The notes beneath the pieces are model-generated. The model was not told the DNA's origin. It worked only from the letters and a program-made list of their open reading frames with translations, and made no database searches. Positions 1 to 10,628 of a DNA stretch of 45,655 nucleotides are shown one piece after another. The DNA is from Paramacrobiotus richtersi (lineage: Eukaryota; Tardigrada; Eutardigrada; Parachela; Macrobiotidae), in assembly GCA_034698045.1 (NCBI GenBank), contig JAQGAU010000071.1, forward strand, positions 1-45,655, read 5' to 3'. The stretch's first letter is position 1, and the number at the start of each line of letters is the position of its first letter. The translations under genes were made by a program, and so were the position numbers.

Positions 1-341
1 AATCTACCTTTGGATCTTTACAGTGATCAGTTATTACCTTTGAAAATGGTAATTTGATTTGCTTTGGGATGATGCCTTGATTATGGCACCTGTGAATTTG
101 GATTTGGCAACTGACGGAGGATAAAGGCAGACAGAAGGAAGACAATAGAGACAACAGCAGAAGGACAAGATGATGGCAGTTTGGGACACGGGAGGAAGTA
201 GAGATGTACGATGGATGTGGACGATTTTGGACGACCGGACTGGATGCGATGGATGGATTTGGATGGATGAAAGGATGAAACCCGACGAGATAAGCCCTAG
301 TTTTCCTTTCTTTTCTTGTTTTTGTTCTACGTGGACGTAGA
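1..341. other. Non-coding flank, no gene seen
   Basis: No convincing exon is visible on either strand. The stretch at about 200-290 is purine-rich with irregular repeats of GGATG and GGATGGAT, like a decayed simple repeat. It precedes the LTR-like promoter region and could be the end of an old element, but nothing identifiable as gag, pol or env coding is present. Confidence 0.4.
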
Positions 342-520
342 GTGTCGGTTGCGGGGGTGACGCGATACCCGTATTTCTTACGTTTGTTTAGCACTTCCGG
401 TCATGTACTTTAACGATGTACTAGTCTTAACACAGACTTTGTCCTATGTTTTACTGCTCATGCGCTACAGATCTCTGTATTCTGTTTCCCTGTTGTCAGC
501 TTACGATGATGCTGCAGTTA

Positions 521-600
521 GCCTATAAAAGGATCGCGCCTGTCTTTTGGCCGATCAGTCTTGAGTAAGATCAGATGGATGATCGTGATTAAAAGTACGG
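521..600 (+). promoter_or_regulatory. TATA and initiator core promoter, possibly part of an old LTR
   Basis: A TATAAAA box lies at 524-530, and an arthropod-style initiator TCAGTC at 555-560 puts the start about 33 bases downstream of the TATA start, which is canonical spacing. A variant poly(A) signal ATTAAA follows at 588-593. TATA, start and poly(A) signal this close together is the U3-R-U5 layout of an LTR. A candidate LTR from TGTCGG near 342 to GTAACA near 700 can be drawn, but I see no clear target-site duplication and no second copy. It could instead be an ordinary promoter about 470 bases upstream of lectin-like copy 1. Confidence 0.4.
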
Positions 601-796
601 AAAAGCTTTGATCGCCTTCGTTCATTTATTTGCACACAGTATTCAAGATTCAGGGAAGATTAGGGATTTAGCTACGAGACAGGGATTCATAGTGTAACAT
701 CGAGAGCTCTACAGTTGAGTTAGAACGGAAGTGGATTCTTGTCGTGCATCTGGATTTGCTCCTCTTGCATGTTGTTTCCGCGTCAAGGGGCGCAGT

Positions 797-846
797 GGCA
801 ATTTCCCCGGGTTAGGAAGCAAGTTTATTGGCTTCTGGCAAATATA
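797..846 (+). promoter_or_regulatory. Conserved upstream block, lectin-like copy 1
   Basis: First instance of a block shared by all five units that keep exon 1. Its core reads roughly CCAAYTTCCYAGGTTNGGAAGC, followed by TAGCTTCCGGCAAATG. It ends about 180 bases before the start codon at 1028. It probably belongs to the promoter or 5' UTR; function is inferred only from conservation. Confidence 0.4.
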
Positions 847-1027
847 TTCGTGCATAGTTTTGTTCACACAAATGTATAAAAGTCTCAAAGCAAATCACCA
901 GCTAAGGGTGCAGTGCGGGTTTCAGCAACTGCCGTAGCTCTTTGCCACGAAACCACATGCAGTGTAATTAGCTTTCGTTAATGTTGCACAACAGTTCTTA
1001 ATCGACATATATCAACGTACCTGGAAA

Positions 1028-2455
1028 ATGGGAGACCTGTTAATCGGGATTTTCATCGCAATGGCGGGATTTTCGATCAGCATAACACCTATGGTATACC
1101 GTACACATACCACATTCGTACAGCATAGTATATTACTGTTTATATACAAGAAATTTCTTCGGCCGCCGCCTCAACATTTCTTATGATCCTGAATTTAAAA
1201 GGAGAAACGTCATGAAGGGTCCAGGCTTTATAAAAATCAGGTTTGACAATTTACCCTATAGTTATGCAGTGAAGGTGTTTTAAAGCGCATTGAATTGCTA
1301 GTGATTGTACATAAAGGGAATTATCATCCAAATTATTCGACTGGACTGTCCCGAAGCAAAATAGCTAATCACAAATTTTTTGTAAAGCTAGAAGTTATAA
1401 AGTCAGTGCATTTACCATTGCTACTCAGGCTAGGCCAAATGATATCCTTCGTCTGCATCAGTCAGTTTGCTGCACAGATTTTCAGAATCGAAATGCATCG
1501 AAATGCAAGCTAATGATATTTATATTTTATGTACAATATAATTATACACAGTACAATATGAATGCATCAAGCATACTTACAAGCGGTACTGGGTTATTTT
1601 TATCTTTGTTCCCACGTGCACCCGTATGTGTCGGTTAACCGCCGAAAGGTCACAAAGAGCTTCGTTGCTCTGTATGTGTCCTACAACCGTACTGCTATTT
1701 TTCAGTTAGTGGCAGCTGCTAGACAAGTGACCAAAACAACCGTACTACTCGCCGGGAAAACTGTCAACAAAGTGACCATTCATAGTGGCCAGTCTTACAC
1801 CATCGTGTGCCAAGCACCACAATCCGAAACGGCTAACATGTCGATCCCGAGCAGTAATACCCACTCCGTTGTGCACATTCAAACCATCAAGTATGTAAAT
1901 CCACCTGGTGCCAAGAACTGCCCAGCGGATATAACATTCGGTTCCGGACGGAAATCACCACTGGCGATTCCGCTGTGTGGTCGCGGGACGACTGACGAGG
2001 AATGCACCGTGAAGGTCACGGATCCGTCAAAGATTGTGGGCTGCAAAAACCGAGATGTTGCTGTTACGTATACGTGTGAGGAAAAAGGTGCGTACCACTG
2101 TACTGTATAAAACGAGGCCGAGAATGATACTGTACTTGAACGTGTATTTTTTATGTCATATTATGTAACGTATTACCATACGAAATCTGTCCATGCGCAA
2201 TGTTGCGCGGACTATGTTGATCAAACATATGCAAAATAGGTGTACGCGTACCGATAATTATTATAGTATTTATTGATTCTGCGGTACTACTTGTAGTACC
2301 ATATTGATGTACCGTGTACTGTATGTAAACACCGTAATGATGTTATGTAATGATTTTACGCTGTATATTACCATAATATCCAATAATCTTATGTTGTTTC
2401 AGAATATTCCGAGGAAGCAATTATTATGGTCAACATTATGATCGATGATGTATAG
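1028..2455 (+). CDS. Secreted SUEL-like lectin family, copy 1 (three exons)
   Basis: Exons 1028-1093, 1706-2087 and 2403-2455 join in frame (phases 0 and 1) to about 166 residues. Exon 1 is a signal peptide beginning MGDLLIGIF. The core has six cysteines: one in 'YTIVCQ', one in 'NPPGAKNCPA', two around 'LCGRGTTDEECTV', then 'GCKNRDV' and 'VTYTC'. Order and spacing follow the galactose/rhamnose-binding SUEL fold, where 'C-G-x-x-x-C-x-V' is followed by a Cys and a 'V-x-Y-x-C' end. The first and fourth cysteines typical of SUEL are absent. Exon 3 encodes the family tail 'MVNIMIDDV'. Alone among the copies, it has no RxKR-type cleavage site, only GRKSP. An AATAAA lies at 2733-2738. Sugar binding is inference; it may simply be a divergent extracellular cystine-rich protein. 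Confidence 0.65.
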
Positions 2456-3239
2456 GCTGAAAGCTGCGAACATCATATTCACAAGGACTGCATCCCTTGT
2501 GATTTTCCGGTTGACAACATTTTATAATTAAGGAAACTGTGGGTATATGTGGGTATATTACAAGTTACGATGGCAAATGGTTGTATTGTGCCGGATTATG
2601 CCTGTGATCTTGCGTGTGCGGATATATGCGCCTCACTATCGGGAAATCAAAACTCCGCCGTAATCTCTAAACCAATACAGAAAATGTAGCCACTACCTAA
2701 CAATAAGTCTGCTGTTCTCTTGTAATAACAACAATAAATAATTGAAAATATGCAGGCGTGCGTTTTCGTACGTGGTATGTGTAGATTATACAGTGACAAA
2801 TGTGTTCTAAACTATCCTGCAAAAGCTAGGCGAAAGTGGGAAGCCGACGGCATCATTCAAGCATTTCTAGAAAGGCAACCGAAGCATTCAAGTTCAGTAG
2901 CTTCCGGAAAATGCTTATAGTGGCAAATGCTTCCACTGAAGTCTGATTTCGACCAGATCTGAAGTCCCAAACGGGTTGTCGGCTTTTAATTGTAATGATA
3001 AATAACAATATTATGGACAAATTTGCCTTCTTATACGTGATATTTCTAAATCGCAACTGCTGATCGTGAGAAACTAGAATTGCAGTAAATGGCAGTGCCA
3101 GCGGATTCGCATAGCCCCAAGAAGAAAATGACCTTTCGAAGCTCCAATGCATGTATATTGTACACGCGCCACGCATACGGCACGTAACCTTATAGTTATT
3201 AATCCGATTTTGAATGCAACCGAGGTATCGCAACCGCAC

Positions 3240-3312
3240 TACCAACTTCCTAGTTCGAGAGATAATTATAATGTATTAAAAGCACGTTCACTAGCTTCCG
3301 GCGAATAATTCC
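3240..3312 (+). promoter_or_regulatory. Conserved upstream block, lectin-like copy 2
   Basis: Matches the copy 1 block (ACCAACTTCCTAGTTCGAGA then TAGCTTCCGGCGAAT) with a longer spacer. It ends about 160 bases before the start codon at 3470. A further partial match with AGCTTCCGGAAAATGC lies near 2900-2917. Confidence 0.4.
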
Positions 3313-3469
3313 TGTTGTTTGCACAATCAGAGTTAAGATGAAAAAAAATGTGTAAAAACTAATTAATCGCATGCAGTGAGGCCTCGAAAAACGCCGTTTT
3401 ATAATTTGCTTGCTGTATCTGTTAATGGTGAATTCTCATAAAAGTTTCTAACCGATATTGATGTGGAAA

Positions 3470-4603
3470 ATGGCACAGCTATTGATCGGAATTTTAATCG
3501 CACTGAAGGGATTTTCGGTCAGCACAAACGCACAAGACGTACCCGTACATAAGTATCTCGTAGATTATGTTCCTTGATGAAAAATGTAAGCCCATTTGTT
3601 GAGATGCCCACTCGTAAATCGGTGGAAACAGAAATACTGATATGTAACGCTAATTAACGTATCATATAAAATGCTTAACCTTCCCCGGCCATTTGACTTT
3701 CAGAATTTTATGTATACGTTAGTATCTGTTCTTATTCACTATAAGATATTTTGATTCAACAAAATTTGAATACATCTGCACACACGTTCAGCGGACCGTA
3801 CCGGTTATCATCTGCTTTCCTTAAATTTGTTTGTCCTTCAAAGTTCAAACTGACCGTTTCTCATTGCAATAACCACAAGAACTTCCTTCTTGATTCGTCT
3901 GCGTGATCAGTGCGAGTTTTTAACTAGCGTTATTTTTCAGTTTGTGACAGCACTAACCGAAACAACCCTATTAGTCGACGGCAAACTAACTGTTAATAAA
4001 GTGATCATTCCTTATGGCCAGTCCTACACCATCGTATGCCAGTCAACGAAACAACCAACATTCGGAACCGCTAAATCCTCATCCAACACCAACAGTACCG
4101 ACACCTTCGTTGTGAGCACCCGAACAATTCGCTATGTAAATCCGCCTGGTGCCAGAAACTGCCCCCCCTCAGCATCAACCGGTATAAAACCAAGAAAACC
4201 TAATATCATTATTAAATTTTCGGAGGATCCGGTAGCGTCGAGGAGGAAGCGGGAAGACAGGCTGCAGCCTCCGGTTTGTCGGTTTGTTACAGCTGATCGT
4301 GATAAGTGTACCGTGGAGTCCAAGGATCCGTCAAAAACTTTCGGTTGTAAGAAGCGAAATCTCGTTGTTACGTACACGTGTGAGAAAAAAGGTACTGTAC
4401 TTACGTTCCATGCATGCATGCCGTTCCACTGATACGATGAGAAGGATTCGAAAATTGTGTATATTTTTTTTATGTAGAATCATTGTTGAAGTATAGAAGT
4501 ATTGGTGCAGCAGTTAAAATTTTAGCCGCAACGTTTACCTCTTGTTGCAGTAAACGGGACTGAACCACAGCTCATGATTAGCATTATGATCGATGATTAC
4601 TGA
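3470..4603 (+). CDS. Secreted SUEL-like lectin family, copy 2 (furin-site form)
   Basis: Exons 3470-3538, 3941-4391 and 4551-4603 join to about 190 residues. The signal peptide begins MAQLLIGILIAL. The core keeps all six family cysteines ('YTIVCQ', 'GARNCP', 'PVCRF', 'DKCTVES', 'FGCKKR', 'VTYTC'). Between the second and third cysteines is an insert ending in 'SRRKREDR', a consensus proprotein convertase site (RRKR). If cut, it would give two chains that disulfides could hold together. Exon 3 carries 'MISIMIDDY'. The exon 1 donor could be GTACCC at 3539 or the in-frame GTACAT at 3545. A secreted or haemolymph role is likely; the ligand is unknown. Confidence 0.65.
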
Positions 4604-5439
4604 AAGATGCCAGGTGCAGGATTCACAAAAACAGCATCCCTGTCATTTCCCAGTTTAGGACACTTCAGCGCAAATTATAAGTGCGCATGCGGGCTACAAT
4701 TGGATTTCTTAATATTAATATATTACACCCCGGTTTGATTCGGCTGTTGTTTTGTTGACGCCCTCACGTGTCACGGAACTAACGAACTGAAACAGCTTTA
4801 CATTAAGACCAAATACCGCAACGCAATGATGATTTGCTCTTAATGACTTGCTGTTGTTTGTTCTTAATGATTCGTTCTTAGTGACTTGCTGTTGTTTTTC
4901 CTCCGTTTCAGTTATTTACAATAAAAAACAACAAAAGCTGTACCAAAAGCATAAGAAAACAAAAAAGTTCGTTTTTCGCCAATAAGAAAAGTTCAAACAA
5001 ATCGGCGACAATTTCGTGATTACAGTATATAATATACTGACTATTTTAGTACAAAGCCGACATTTTTACCAACCAGAATCACAGTCATGCCGAGTTGTAA
5101 CAGACTTTTTTCGGTTTTCCGTTTATGTGATATGTACGTACAGAGCAACAACAGAGTTAATATTACATTTCATGAGAAGGGATTTCTGATGCTTGCGAAA
5201 CCATCGTCGCTTTTGTTGGTCATTTCGAAGACCACAAGATGTGACCGCGAAGTTCATAAAGTTGCGGTAGTGTACGTTATGCAGATGTGTAAATACGTAC
5301 AATTAACGACAACGTCACCAAATTCGATGACGAAGGTAACAATATTATTGAAGTCAACTCCGCAAACTGCCAGAAAAAACTGTTTAATCAAATCAGGTCT
5401 TTTTCATTGAACACAGGTGCAGTCGACGGTGCCGGCTGT
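4604..5439. other. Intergenic, decayed duplicated flank
   Basis: No gene is supported. The stretch near 4740-5040, with TTTGTTGACGCC and CAATAAAAAACAACAAAAGC, loosely resembles sequence 3' of other lectin-like copies (about 10060-10260 and 12050-12330) and the 3' flank of the 16.26-22.70 kb zinc-finger gene. That fits a duplicated segment. The open frame at 5087-5410 has no family resemblance or splice context, and I do not call it a gene. Confidence 0.4.
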
Positions 5440-6080
5440 ATTTGCGGGAACGACAGTTTTTCGTACGCAATCGGCACAAGATCCCCGCCACCTCACAGTT
5501 GTATCCCGGCGGCATCTGCTCGACGTTCTTGATCTTATTCATGCTCTGACGCACGATCGACGATATACCGGAACAGATCCTCCACTGTTGCCCCGACAAA
5601 TGCACAGGCCGAGCATTTGAGATCCACATCCTCGTTGATGACGGGCTCCTTGTTGCGGTCGTAGTTGTGCAAATCCAGAAGGTCACTCCGTTTGAAGACG
5701 ATCCCGTATTCCCCCAACTGTTTGATGAATTTTGTCTTATAGAGTGCGCGGGGGTCCAGATATACGGTTCTTGTCGGAGATTAGATCTGAAAGGAGTGCA
5801 CAGCGATCTATTTATTTTGTTAGGCAATACGTACACCATCTGTTATATCAGTTTATTTTATTAAGACGCCCACCTAAACTCGATCATGCAGCAATGCAGT
5901 CCGCAACTGTTCGGTATTTTTATTAAAGAGTTCTCATTGTCCCATCTTTTTCGACTACCTGTGGACTTGTTTGCTAGCTATCTTTTAATTTCCATGTGTA
6001 ATTTGCAGAAAAGAACAGTGATTGGAGTCAGAACGCTTACAGTGGTGTGTGCAGGTTTCATCAACGCCGCATTCTGATGT
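5440..6080 (-). pseudogene. Pseudogene fragment of the 16.26-22.70 kb PRDM-like gene (exons 13-14)
   Basis: Read on the minus strand, this aligns with 17.95-18.58 kb. About 5535-5717 encodes 'FKRSDLLDLHNYDRNKEP' where the intact gene has 'FKRNDLLELHNYDHTKEP', followed by 'DLKCSACAFVG' against 'DLKCPACLFVG'. Near 6010-6076 the terminus of exon 13 is recognisable, and intron-like sequence lies between. Frame shifts break the reading frame, zinc-ligand cysteines are lost, and flanking exons are absent. Because the intron is kept, it arose by DNA duplication, not retroposition. It lies upstream of lectin-like copy 3, where that copy's missing exon 1 would be expected. Confidence 0.7.
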
Positions 6081-6374
6081 GACAAGACTTGTTCCAAAAG
6101 AATAACAACATAATACTGACTAATAATCTTTTATTGATTAAGAAGAATATAATCAGAACTTATAAAGCAGTAAACGGGTATATTTGTCACTAATACCGTA
6201 TGCGCAATAATTCAGTAAATTACGTTCCACAGATCAAAATTAATGCATACAAGAAAATATAAATGCTTCATGCACGGTACCAGAGTGCATCTTAGTTATG
6301 TTCCATCTGTACATTTTACCACGGAAAGCCACGAAAAAGCTTTGTTGGTATAATACAGCGATGTTATTTTCCAG

Positions 6375-7202
6375 TTACTGGCAGCTGCTGGACAAATTAC
6401 CGAAACAACCGCACAGCTCGCTGGGAAAACCTGTTAAGAAAGTGACCATTCCTAATGGTCGGTCCTACACTCTCGTATGCCAATCAACAAACCCACCAAC
6501 TGCAACATCCGGATCGGCTAAACCTTCGTCCAACATGACAAGCAATGAGGACATGCTGATGGTAAAAATTCAGAAAATTCAGTACGTAAATCCACCTGGT
6601 GCCAAGAGCTGTCCGGCGGCAGTAACACCCGGCCCTGGACGGAAACCATCTGGTCCTAGACAGCCAGCACCAAGCACAATTGAGGTGATTTATGTTGACG
6701 CCGACGGGAATCTGATTCCGGCTCCGTCGAGCCGGACGAGGCGGAAGCGGCAAGCCGGGATAGAGATTCCGCGGTGTGGATCCGGGACGGTTGATAAGTG
6801 TACCGTGGAGGCCAAGGATCCGTCAAAGATTGTGGGCTGCAAAAACCGAGACGTCTCTGTCACGTATACGTGTGTGGAAAAAGGTATCGGTCATCATATT
6901 GTACAAAACGAGAATAAGTTTTTTAAATATTAATATATCGTAATGTTATGCTTGTGCATACATACAACCGCGTTTAATGATGTACCTGACATAATAATAT
7001 CGCCAGTCGCACCATAAACGCGCAACATATATGCGTAAAAAGCAAAGATTGGTGTGTAATTTGGTTTGTTGCGTTCAATTGTGAACCAATAATCTGCAAA
7101 ACGTACGAGATATTGTATATTTGAGCGACAGATCTGTTATCTTTTCCAGATTTTAACAAGACACCGATTATGATGGTCAATAATATGATTGATGATATCT
7201 GA
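6375..7202 (+). pseudogene. Lectin-like copy 3, frameshifted and lacking exon 1
   Basis: Exons 2 (6375-6883) and 3 (7150-7202) are recognisable, with proper AG and GT sites. Relative to copy 6, exon 2 has one extra base at about 6430-6431 (AAAACCTGTTAAG against AAAACTGTTAAG). The correct frame therefore hits TAA soon after 'LAGKTC'. Downstream of the shift everything is intact: six-cysteine core, cleavage site 'SRTRRKRQAG', and the tail 'MMVNNMIDDI'. No signal-peptide exon is found upstream; a zinc-finger pseudogene lies there instead. The insert before the cleavage site is the longest in the family. A sequencing error at the extra base is possible, but the missing exon 1 argues for a true pseudogene. 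Confidence 0.65.
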
Positions 7203-7959
7203 AATTTGCCGACAGCATTCACTAGGATTACATCCCCAGAAAGACTGCCATCCCTGTAATTTGCCAGCGTACTGCAAAGTACGACATTTTAGAAGGAAAT
7301 GAAAATTTCGGGTTATATTAAAGTCTATGATTTAAAATTGTTGTACTTTACTCGATTATACTTGCGGTCAAGTGATATCTCGCACTTACAGACATATGCA
7401 CCTCAGGTAATCAAAACCTAGCGGTAATCCTTCGGCCCATGACTAGAAGACTTACCGCCACCTGTCGATTTTGACCAGCTAGTCCAGAAGACCCAAATGG
7501 ATCTTCTGCTCTTGTGTTGTAAAAAAGATAACAAAAATTTGTACACGTTTACGGTTTTGTTCGTGATATTTGTGTCCGAGTACCTAATCCATAGGACTCA
7601 ACAGAAGACACAGCTGAGTGCCGACGGATTTGCATAGTCCCAAGAAATCAGTGACCACCACTGTATTACACGTCTAGGCATGGTCGACATGTTTGCGCAA
7701 TTCCGCTAAAATGGTACCAAAGTTTTGAAGTTTAAAATGCATTTTAAAATGAACGCGCCGGTTTGGCTCAGTGGAAAAATTTTTGTTAGCTAGAGTAATC
7801 AATGTACAGCAACACTAGAAAAGCAGAACAGCCAAGTTTATAAGCGAAACAACTGCAATCAGATCTGCCAAGATCACTTTGTCGGGATAGTTATTCCCAG
7901 GTTTGAACGAAAAAACGAAACCGATACAAAATGCAACCGCAATGCCAACTTTTTAGGTT

Positions 7960-8160
7960 GTACTAACAGTACTAACACCATGGTCGTGAGAACTCCAACA
8001 ATTCAGTATATAAATTCACCTGGTTGCAAAAGCTGCCCCGCCACAGCAGCATTTGGTTTTATACCGAAACAATCAGGTAATATGGCACCCAAAGGGCCGA
8101 TTCAACCACAGCTCATGGTCAACGGTCAACAAGATGATCGATGATTTATGAAAACTGCCA
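7960..8160 (+). pseudogene. Relic of a lectin-like gene with fused exon 2 and 3 remnants
   Basis: Short matches to the family occur in order: 'IQYINSPGCKSCPA' from the middle of exon 2, then, after a deletion, the exon 3 tail with CTCATGGTCAACGG and ATGATCGATGATT. Signal peptide, first half of the core, cleavage site and last cysteines are missing. Upstream sequence (7470-7700) and downstream sequence (8190-8640) resemble the intergenic DNA before copy 2 (2940-3300), so a whole unit was once here. Confidence 0.6.
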
Positions 8161-8550
8161 GTGCCAGGATAAAACAAAAACTAAATCCACCTCAAGGAAT
8201 CCAAAGCTGTCTTTTAATACTGTGCCCGATAAATTTCGATTTTGACCTGATCTGGAGTCCGGGTTGTCTGCTTTCGTATTGTAATGAATTATTAAAAACA
8301 ATAATAAAATTTACAAATTTGCGTTTTTTTAAGTGGGATTTCTGTATTATGTAGTGATGAATAACCGCAACTACGCAGCGAGAGACAGGATTGCGGTAAG
8401 TGGCAGCGCCGACGGACTCGTATAGCCCCAGGAAAAGAATGACCTTTCGAAGTTAATGTCCATTGTACCGTACACGCCTCAAGCATACGGCATGAAAGCC
8501 CTAAGCGAATATTGAATAAACCACTGCAACCGATGCATCGCAACCGCAGT

Positions 8551-8610
8551 GTCAACTTCCCAGTTTGAGAAGCAATGTTAGAAAGCATATTGATTAGCTT
8601 CCGGCAAATG
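8551..8610 (+). promoter_or_regulatory. Conserved upstream block, lectin-like copy 4
   Basis: GTCAACTTCCCAGTTTGAGAA followed by TTAGCTTCCGGCAAATG matches the blocks before the other copies. It ends about 190 bases before the start codon at 8801. The sequence from here to the start (ending GATATTGATCTGGAAAAATG) is also close to that of copy 2. Confidence 0.4.
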
Positions 8611-8800
8611 ATTGCTATTGTTCGCACAATCCTTGTTTAGTTAAGATGACATGAAAGTGTGAAAGGCATGGTGAAGCAGTGTGGTTTCGAAATAACGCCG
8701 TTCTTAAAACATACGTAATTTTATAATTTTCTTGCTGTATCTGCGACTGTTAATGGTGAATTCTCACAATAGTTCTTAATTCCGATATTGATCTGGAAAA

Positions 8801-9924
8801 ATGACACGCCTGTTGATCGGGATTGCAGTCGCACTGACGGGATTTTCGGTCAGCATAAATGCACGATATGTAAAATCCTTAAAAACATGTTGACGCGTAT
8901 CTGTAACTCTCTGCTGCATCGTGCTGATTATAAGTGCTTAATTGGATAATCACCGGATTCTACCTGTTCATTGTTATATTCTCTGGTATTAATTAAAAAA
9001 TATTGTGATACAATAATATATTTAAATACTTCTACATTCAACGGGCGGTAGCAATTATCATTTGCTTTCGGTCACCATTGCATTTTGTCATTCATAATGA
9101 CCGTTTTATACCATGCACAACCAGAAAAGCTTCCTTCTTTCGTCTGTATAATCAATGCGAATATCATGTTATTTTCCAGTTTGTGACAGCTGCCAGAAAA
9201 GTGACGAAAACGACCCTATCAATCGACGGAAATCCTGTCAACAAAGTGGTCATTCCTCATGGTCAGTCGCACACCATCGTATGCCAATCAGATTCCGCCA
9301 CCCCGGTCGTGCAAACCCGAACAATTAAATATATCAATCCACCTGGTGCCAAAAACTGCCCCGCAGAAGCAATACCCAATTCTGGACCAAAACGTACTGT
9401 CCTATTTGATGCTTCGCAGCTTCAGGTAGCGTCCAAGAGGAAGAGAGAAGCCGGGCTAGAACGTCCGACCTGTCGGCGCGTAACGGATAGTAAGTGTACC
9501 GTGGAGTCCAGGGATCCGTCAACGACTGCCGGCTGCAAGAAACGAGATGTCGGTGTTACGTATACGTGTGAGAAAAAAGGTACGTGCCATTCATGATCAA
9601 CAGCATGAAGCGAGGAGAAGGATCCGAAAACTTTATATATTAAGTAGAATCTTTTTATGTGTAGCGTATAGTTATATAGAATTTTATGTATTATGTAGGC
9701 AGAATTATGTAGAATTTATGTATTATATAGGTAGAATTATGTAAAATTTTATGTAATATGTAGGTAGAATTATGTAGAATCATGTTAGATGCGCATTAAC
9801 GAAGCTGGATAATCTGATAGCATGCTAATCATAAGTTACGTTTTGGTCACAACTGTTGCGTCTTGTTGCAGTAACGGGGATTCAAACAATGTTCATGGTC
9901 AACAATATGATCGATGATTTCTGA
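8801..9924 (+). CDS. Secreted SUEL-like lectin family, copy 4 (furin-site form)
   Basis: Exons 8801-8869, 9180-9579 and 9872-9924 join in frame to about 173 residues. The signal peptide begins MTRLLIGIAVALTG and probably ends after 'SINA'. The core has 'HTIVCQ', 'GAKNCPAEA', then the convertase site 'SKRKREAG', then 'PTCRR', 'SKCTVES', 'AGCKKRD' and 'VTYTC'. All six cysteines are present. The tail reads 'MFMVNNMIDDF'. The linker between the first and second cysteines is the shortest among the furin-site copies. Splice sites and phases agree with copies 1 and 2, so this looks functional. Confidence 0.65.
9678..9780. repeat. Minisatellite, about three units of 32-33 bases
   Basis: Three tandem units of the form AGAATTTTATGTATTATGTA followed by GGYAGAATTATGT, with small differences, lie in the second intron of lectin-like copy 4 just after the exon 2 donor. 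Other copies lack it at this point. Confidence 0.75.
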
Positions 9925-10440
9925 AAGGCTCATCAAACAGCGTCCTCAGAGTTTTGCGTCATGACATTTTTTGCGGAAATGGTAAATGCTGGCTTCATAA
10001 AAGTTTACGATTGGAAACTATTGTACTTAAGCTTGTACCTGATTATTGATAATCAGACTGCTTTTTTGTTGGCAACTCACGCAAGCCAGCGAAATGGAGC
10101 AAGACTGCATATAATTCAAACTGTAGAGCAGTGATGATTAAATTTGTTTCTTATGACTTCTGTTATTTTTCTCCATTGCAACTGTTCGTTAAAAAAGCAA
10201 TAAAGTTATATAAACTAAAAGCCTATGAAAGAACCAAAATAAAAAGAATACAGTTTGGCAAATTTGCGTTGCACACGTTATATATAATTATGTGTGCAGC
10301 TAGCAACATTAATGCCAACAAATCCGCAAACCGCTACAAAAAAACCGACCCTCAGAAGGAGTAATGTACAAGCGCTGTACAGTCTTCGGCACGAATGCCT
10401 AGTTATGACTCCTTCAAACAAAACCTACATCCGGCGTAAT
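9925..10440. other. Intergenic, duplicated flank without a gene
   Basis: No supported gene. The part around 10060-10260 (TTTTTTGTTGGCAACTCACG, then CCAAAATAAAAAG) is a diverged copy of the segment also seen near 12050-12330 and 16000-16200, which is the 3' flank of the 16.26-22.70 kb gene. The short open frames at 10131-10494 look accidental. Confidence 0.4.
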
Positions 10441-10490
10441 GCCAATTCCCCAGGCTCAGAAGCAGGTTTACAACCTTCCGGTAAATGCTC
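10441..10490 (+). promoter_or_regulatory. Conserved upstream block, lectin-like copy 5
   Basis: GCCAATTCCCCAGGCTCAGA then AACCTTCCGGTAAATGC matches the shared block. It ends about 140 bases before the start codon at 10629, closer than in the other copies. Confidence 0.4.
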
Positions 10491-10628
10491 ATAATGAAGA
10501 TGAGGATGTGTACAACAATTGCAAGCTATTGCAGATTTGCAGTCTGCGAGAATACTTTAACAGTTTGCTTTGCTGTGATGGTTAATTGTTCGTTTTTCCT
10601 AAGCTAATTCCGATATCGATCTGGAAAA

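Noticed and set aside
731-937. 68-codon open frame before lectin-like copy 1
   Set aside because: It overlaps the conserved upstream block, has no splice context and resembles no other copy; more likely 5' untranslated or promoter DNA.
5087-5410. 107-codon open frame on the plus strand
   Set aside because: Composition matches the non-coding flank, and no domain or splice signals support it.
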